Source: Bacteroidota bacterium
GTDB lineage: Bacteria; Bacteroidota; Bacteroidia; Bacteroidales; UBA1715
Reading direction: 5' to 3'
NCBI GenBank assembly: GCA_029266015.1
Contig: JAJUFK010000059.1
Coordinates: 1 to 11,163 of the forward strand
Length of the DNA: 11,163 bases
Shown here: in pieces, positions 7,023 to 11,163 of the stretch
How positions within the stretch are numbered: position 1 is the first letter of the stretch
How the letters are laid out: every line of letters begins with the position of its first letter
Position numbers and translations under genes: made by a program
The notes under the pieces: generated by a model
Databases searched by the model: none
Seen by the model: only the letters and a program-made list of their open reading frames with translations
Told to the model about the DNA's origin: nothing

Positions 7023-7906
7023 CAAAAAAAAATGCGTTAGGCAAAGGAATAGGTGCCCTATTGGGCGATTCTGAAAGCATTGGCAAACCGGTTCACAGAC
7101 CTCCGTTGAAAACTGGAATAGAATTAGAAATATCAAAAATACAAGCAAATCCTAATCAACCTCGCACAAAATTTGATGAAGATGCTTTGGCTGAACTTGC
7201 TGAGTCTATTACTCATTTAGGTGTTATTCAACCAATTACTGTTCGCGAAGTTGGGCCCGAAACATATCAAATAATCTCCGGAGAACGACGATTTAGAGCT
7301 GCTCAATTAGCAGGTTTAGATAGTATTCCTGCATACATAAGAACGGTAAATGAAGTTGATATGCTTACTATGGCATTGGTTGAAAATGTTCAACGTGAAG
7401 ACCTTGATGCTATTGAAATTGCTACCAGCTACCAACGATTAATTGAAGAATGCAATTTAACACAAGAAAAACTTAGTGAGCGTGTAGGAAAAAAACGTGC
7501 TACTATAGCAAATTATTTACGACTTCTCAAACTACCTCCCGAAATTCAATTAGGTATTATAAATGAAGACATTTCTATGGGGCATGCTCGTGCTCTTATA
7601 ACAATAGAGGATACTGACTTACAAGTTCAGTTATTTACTAAAATAATTGAATCTGAGCTTTCTGTTCGCGAAGTAGAAGAAATGATTCGTAAATATAAAG
7701 AAGTAAAACAAATTGACGATGCAGTCTCGGCTAAACAAAAATTAACCGAAGAATATAAATTATTACAAGATGATTTATGTAACCGATTCAAAGCTAAAGT
7801 ATCTTTTTCTATTTCTCCCAAAGGTAATGGCAAAATAACAATTCCATTTTCTTCTGAAGTTGATTTAGAAAGAATATTAGGTATTTTAGATAAAATTAAA
7901 GAATAA
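7019..7906 (+). CDS. parB: chromosome-partitioning protein ParB (CTPase, parS binding)
   Basis: ParB loads at parS, spreads along DNA as a CTP-dependent clamp and stimulates ParA. The 295-residue protein has the short conserved ParA-contacting N-terminus (LGKGIGALLG, 7-16). Its N-terminal CTPase domain shows NPNQPR (44-49), GERRFRA (88-94) and ENVQRED (122-128). A helix-turn-helix region follows at ~147-172 (LTQEKLSERVGKKRATIANY). After SMGHARAL (186-193) a charged linker leads to a C-terminal dimerisation domain (~245-295). All boxes needed for CTP binding are present and the length is typical. It overlaps parA by four bases and is followed four bases later by the DUF5683-type gene, so the three are almost certainly one transcript. 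No parS is visible in the window. Confidence 0.95.
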   Translation: MTKKNALGKGIGALLGDSESIGKPVHRPPLKTGIELEISKIQANPNQPRTKFDEDALAELAESITHLGVIQPITVREVGPETYQIISGERRFRAAQLAGLDSIPAYIRTVNEVDMLTMALVENVQREDLDAIEIATSYQRLIEECNLTQEKLSERVGKKRATIANYLRLLKLPPEIQLGIINEDISMGHARALITIEDTDLQVQLFTKIIESELSVREVEEMIRKYKEVKQIDDAVSAKQKLTEEYKLLQDDLCNRFKAKVSFSISPKGNGKITIPFSSEVDLERILGILDKIKE

Positions 7907-7910
7907 CTGT

Positions 7911-8504
7911 ATGTCAAAATATTTGGGAATTATTTGTTTGTTCATTTGTATAATAAACAATACATATTCACAAAAATTAGTTTCAAAAGATTCTACTTCT
8001 TTATCTGATAATACGTATTTAAACCATTCTCCAAAGACTGCTGCTATACTTTCTGCTGCTTGTCCTGGATTAGGACAAGTTTATAACAAAAATTATTTAA
8101 AAGTTCCTATTATTTATGCCGGTTTTGCAGGTTTGGGATACGGTTTTTCATACTATCAAAAAAATTACAAAGAATTTAAGTCGGTTTATGATGCCTACAG
8201 AATGCCATATCTAGAGAAAGGTGAAACACCTCCAACAAATGTACAACTTACGGTATTTGGTACTTCAGGATACTACCCTGAAAATGTAAGAGAAGGACGA
8301 GACTATTATAGAAGATATCGAGATTTAACACTTATAGGAATAGGAACGTGGTATGTATTAAACGTGTTAGAAGCCTATGTATATGCTCATTTATATAATT
8401 TTGATACAAGTGATGATTTAAGTATTCGCTGTATTCCATATATAACCCCTTCTCTATATTCTTCTTCATTAAGTTCGGGTGTTACATTATATTTCCGGTT
8501 TTAA
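7911..8504 (+). CDS. DUF5683-type envelope protein, function unknown
   Basis: The 197-residue protein starts with a signal peptide (MSKYLGIICLFICIINNTYS, likely cut before Gln21). The core PKTAAILSAACPGLGQVYN (41-59) and the hydrophobic stretch YLKVPIIYAGFAGLGYGF (62-79) are what I recognise as the DUF5683 pattern. A Tyr-rich loop with many charged residues (YYQKNYKEF to DYYRRYRDL, ~81-139) precedes a second membrane segment (~140-160), and the protein ends in an aromatic strand (VTLYFRF). I know of no established biochemical function. It is encoded four bases after parB, and this placement is common in Bacteroidota. Co-transcription hints at a link between segregation and the envelope, which is inference. 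Its last 23 bases overlap the end of the opposing ABC-F gene. Family assignment is from memory of the pattern. Confidence 0.82.
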   Translation: MSKYLGIICLFICIINNTYSQKLVSKDSTSLSDNTYLNHSPKTAAILSAACPGLGQVYNKNYLKVPIIYAGFAGLGYGFSYYQKNYKEFKSVYDAYRMPYLEKGETPPTNVQLTVFGTSGYYPENVREGRDYYRRYRDLTLIGIGTWYVLNVLEAYVYAHLYNFDTSDDLSIRCIPYITPSLYSSSLSSGVTLYFRF

Positions 8505-10425
8505 TCGCTATTTTTTTTTTCTCTAATTCTTGAATTAAACTCTCCCATTCTATGATTGTTCGTTCTAATTCATCTTGTAATAGAGCGTGATTTTTATAAT
8601 CATCGGCAGTTATATCTGCTGTTTGCTCTATAAATTTAGTTGTAAGTAAATGTATTTGTGATTCTATATCTTGAATTTGTATCTCTATTTTGTGTATTGC
8701 ATTTTCAATTTTTCGCAATTCACGTTCTTTTTCTTTTCGTTGTTCATACTCTCGCTTATTAACGTTTATATCCTGTTTTTGTAGTTTGTGTTCATTTTGC
8801 TTTGACTGCAATAATGTTTCAACATGTAATTGCGATAAATATTCTTGTAAATCTCCGATTACTTCGCGTACTTTTGTTTCTTTTACTTCATAAATATGAG
8901 TAGTAAGTCCCTCTAAAAAATCGCGATCATGCGATACTAGAAGTACCGTACCATCGTAATTCATCAATGCTTTTTTAAGAACAGCTTTCGATTGTATATC
9001 AAGATGATTTGTGGGCTCATCGAGAATTAATACATTATAAGGCTGCAACATTAATTTAGCCATTGCTAATCTATTGCGTTCGCCACCTGAAAGTACTCGA
9101 ACTTTTTTATCAACATCTTCACCACTAAAGAAAAATGCACCTAAAATATCTCGCAATTTTGTTCGTATTTCACCTACGGCAATTGCATCAAGAGTTTCGA
9201 GTACTGTGGCATTTTCATCAAGTATTTCATCTTGATTTTGAGCAAAGTATCCTACTTGCACATTGTGCCCCAATGTTATAGACCCTTCATATGCTATTTC
9301 TTGTAAAATACACTTAATTAATGTAGATTTTCCTTCGCCATTTTTACCGACAAACGCAATTTTTTGCCCACGTTCTACTGTACAAACTACATCTTTAAGT
9401 ATTGTTTTATCACCATATTTTTTAGTTACATTTTCAATTTTTACAACTACTGTTCCTGATCGGGGAGCAGGCGGAAAAGCGATTTTAAAAGCACCAAGTG
9501 TATCCTTTTCTACTTCAATTCGTTCAATCTTTTCAAGTTGTTTTATACGCGATTGCACTTGAACTGATTTTGTTGCTTTGTATCGAAAACGTTCAATAAA
9601 CTTTTCGGTATCGGCAATCATTTTTTGTTGATTTTCATATGCAGCCAATTGTTGTTGATACCGTTCTTCTTTAAGTATAAGATATTCACTATAAGGAGCA
9701 GGATATAATTGTAATGAATGAAGACTTATTTCAAATGTTTTGTGTGTTACAGCATCTAAAAATCTTCTGTCGTGCGAAATTAGTATAATTGCACCTTTAA
9801 ATTGTATCAAAAATTTTTCGAGCCACTCTATTGAAACAATATCAAGATGATTCGTAGGCTCATCAAGTAAAAGAATATCAGGTTTTTTAAGAAGCAATTT
9901 TACTAATTCAATACGCATACGCCAACCACCACTAAATTCGGAGGTAGGTCTATTAAAATCTGTTCGCACAAATCCTAATCCCATCAACATTTGTTCAATC
10001 TCACCATCAATTTCATTTGCTCCATGCATATGAATATAGTCAGTAAGTTCAGTAACCTCATGAATAATTTTCATATATTCATCAGACTCATAATCTGTTC
10101 GTTCTGACAATTGATTTTGTAAAAACACAAGTTTTTTCTGTAATGCTTGTATATCATCAAAAGCTGTTTTTACTTCATCAAATACAGACTTACCATTACT
10201 TACTTTCATTTGCTGTGGCAAATATCCAATCTTACAGCCATCGGGAATTACCACCGAACCTTCACTTGGATTATCTACTTGAGCAATAATTTTAAGTAAT
10301 GTAGATTTTCCTGCACCATTTCTACCTACCAAACCAATTTTATCTTGTTCGGTAATCATTACAGAAATATCATCGAATAAGGTAAACCCTCCGAACCGAA
10401 CAGCTACATTGGAAAGAGAAATCAT
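8482..10425 (-). CDS. ABC-F family ATPase (Uup/YheS-like), ribosome-associated
   Basis: ABC-F proteins have two ATPase domains and no membrane part, and they act on the ribosome E site to assist translation or, in some cases, resist antibiotics. The 647-residue protein has NBD1 with Walker A GRNGAGKST (34-42), signature SGGWRMR (165-171), Walker B ILLLDEPTNHLD (184-195) and switch His218. The interdomain linker is at ~240-320 (FRYKATKSVQVQSRIKQLEKI region, 280-300). NBD2 has GKNGEGKST (360-368), LSGGERNR (445-452), ILDEPTNHLD (467-476) and His499. A C-terminal coiled coil spans ~535-640, as in Uup-like members. Catalytic Glu189 and Glu470 are both present. A housekeeping role is more likely than drug resistance, but subfamily cannot be settled by eye. 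It begins 3 bases after the metF stop, so the two are probably co-transcribed. Confidence 0.92.
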   Translation of the reverse strand: MISLSNVAVRFGGFTLFDDISVMITEQDKIGLVGRNGAGKSTLLKIIAQVDNPSEGSVVIPDGCKIGYLPQQMKVSNGKSVFDEVKTAFDDIQALQKKLVFLQNQLSERTDYESDEYMKIIHEVTELTDYIHMHGANEIDGEIEQMLMGLGFVRTDFNRPTSEFSGGWRMRIELVKLLLKKPDILLLDEPTNHLDIVSIEWLEKFLIQFKGAIILISHDRRFLDAVTHKTFEISLHSLQLYPAPYSEYLILKEERYQQQLAAYENQQKMIADTEKFIERFRYKATKSVQVQSRIKQLEKIERIEVEKDTLGAFKIAFPPAPRSGTVVVKIENVTKKYGDKTILKDVVCTVERGQKIAFVGKNGEGKSTLIKCILQEIAYEGSITLGHNVQVGYFAQNQDEILDENATVLETLDAIAVGEIRTKLRDILGAFFFSGEDVDKKVRVLSGGERNRLAMAKLMLQPYNVLILDEPTNHLDIQSKAVLKKALMNYDGTVLLVSHDRDFLEGLTTHIYEVKETKVREVIGDLQEYLSQLHVETLLQSKQNEHKLQKQDINVNKREYEQRKEKERELRKIENAIHKIEIQIQDIESQIHLLTTKFIEQTADITADDYKNHALLQDELERTIIEWESLIQELEKKKIAIKTGNIM

Positions 10426-10428
10426 AAT

Positions 10429-11163
10429 TTAAAACACAGCTTTAGCTATATCTACAGATTGTTTTGCACTGCTATATGTAAACAAATGCAATAATGGTAC
10501 TTTGTGAGCAATCAATTCTTTTGCTTGCATAATTGCCCATTCTGTTCCTATTTGCTTTGCTTGTTCATCATCAGCACAGTTACGCAAAGCAGAATCTAAA
10601 TCTTTTGGTAATTGTATATGAAATAATTTTGGTAATACATCTACTTGGTTTTTGAGTCCTATTGGTTTAATTCCGGGAACAATAGGTATAGTAATACCAA
10701 CTGCTCTGCATTTGGCAACAAAATCAAAATAATAAGTATTATTAAAAAACATTTGAGTAATGATATACTGGGCCCCGGCATCTTGTTTTTCTTTTAAATG
10801 CAAAATATCAGTATCTAAATCAGGGGCAGCATAGTGCTTTTCAGGATATCCGGCCACTCCACACGAAAAATTTGTTGGAGTAGACGTATAGTATTCTGTA
10901 TCACCAATATATTTTCCTTTATTCATATCACTTATTTGACGAAGCAAATCCCGGGCATAGGTATTACCATCAGGCTCAGGCGCATACGGTTCATCACTTC
11001 GCAAAGCATCACCCCTTAGAGCAAGCACATTATCAATTCCCAAAAAATGTAAATCAATAAGTACATATTCAGTTTCTTTACGTGTAAAACCACCGCATAA
11101 AATATGAGGAACCACCGGTATATTGTATTTATGAGAAATAGCTCCTGCAATAGCAACCGTACC
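10429..11163 (-). CDS. metF: methylenetetrahydrofolate reductase, N-terminus cut by the window edge
   Basis: MetF is a flavin enzyme that reduces 5,10-methylene-THF to 5-methyl-THF, the methyl donor for methionine synthesis. The frame is open to the last base, so the GTG at 11115 is internal, and 244 C-terminal residues are visible out of roughly 310-320. Hallmarks, in visible-residue numbering, are HILCGG (20-25), ALRGD (48-52, whose Asp corresponds to the catalytic Asp of the E. coli enzyme), FSCGVAGYPEKH (99-110), ITQMFFNN (135-142, with the folate-binding Gln) and VPGIKP (162-167). It ends VPLLHLFTYSS and a short helix, as expected for the bacterial single-domain enzyme. The missing start would contain the beta-1 Glu. 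It lies 3 bases before the ABC-F gene, and the promoter is outside the window. Confidence 0.93.
   Translation of the reverse strand, partial: GTVAIAGAISHKYNIPVVPHILCGGFTRKETEYVLIDLHFLGIDNVLALRGDALRSDEPYAPEPDGNTYARDLLRQISDMNKGKYIGDTEYYTSTPTNFSCGVAGYPEKHYAAPDLDTDILHLKEKQDAGAQYIITQMFFNNTYYFDFVAKCRAVGITIPIVPGIKPIGLKNQVDVLPKLFHIQLPKDLDSALRNCADDEQAKQIGTEWAIMQAKELIAHKVPLLHLFTYSSAKQSVDIAKAVF

Noticed and set aside
8511..8520. 10-base T run in the ABC-F gene as a programmed frameshift site
   Set aside because: It is in the last few codons, where a shift would change only the final residues; no stimulatory structure is visible.
11074..11088. ACGTG-containing stretch near the right edge as a parS site
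   Set aside because: It lacks the CACGTG core and the flanking symmetry, and it lies within the metF coding frame.

Overview
The window looks like a piece of an AT-rich Bacteroidota chromosome. I see no rRNA, tRNA, CRISPR array, transposase, integrase or phage gene. The assignment rests on four things. The gene types are a Bacteroidota-style topoisomerase IV B subunit and a DUF5683-type protein directly behind parB. Several genes have the Bacteroidota -7 promoter box TAnnTTTG just upstream. Purine-rich Shine-Dalgarno sites are absent. Overall composition is A+T rich. I cannot name a genus.

Layout from left to right. Positions 2-490 (+) hold the C-terminal part of a LytTR response regulator cut by the window edge. 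Positions 548-1483 (+) hold a single-pass membrane protein with a C-terminal SPOR domain, preceded by the best promoter in the window. These converge on a three-gene minus-strand block: an RsmF-like rRNA cytosine-C5 methyltransferase (1497-2885), an OmpA/Pal-like lipoprotein with a long coiled coil (2979-3974), and topoisomerase IV subunit B, parE (4072-5910). A 317-base gene-free region (5911-6227) separates parE from the divergent plus-strand cluster parA-parB-DUF5683 (6228-8504), which is tightly packed (4-base overlap, then a 4-base gap). That cluster converges, with a 23-base coding overlap, on a minus-strand pair: an ABC-F ATPase (8482-10425) and the 3' part of metF (10429-11163, running off the right edge).

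The centre of the window is about chromosome segregation. ParA/ParB would partition origins and topoisomerase IV would decatenate sister chromosomes, and the two are transcribed away from each other from one shared spacer. The SPOR protein and the OmpA-type lipoprotein both carry peptidoglycan-binding domains, so envelope and division functions flank the segregation genes. The rRNA methyltransferase and the ABC-F protein concern the ribosome, and metF belongs to one-carbon/methionine metabolism.

I found no new enzymatic or defence system. The observations worth checking are arrangements and small sites: the parE/parA divergent spacer with its inverted repeats, the DUF5683 neighbourhood, hairpins that include stop codons, and the 3' overlap of convergent genes. 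Four protein starts are placed downstream of in-frame TTG codons, because the ATG fits the family N-terminus and/or the promoter position.
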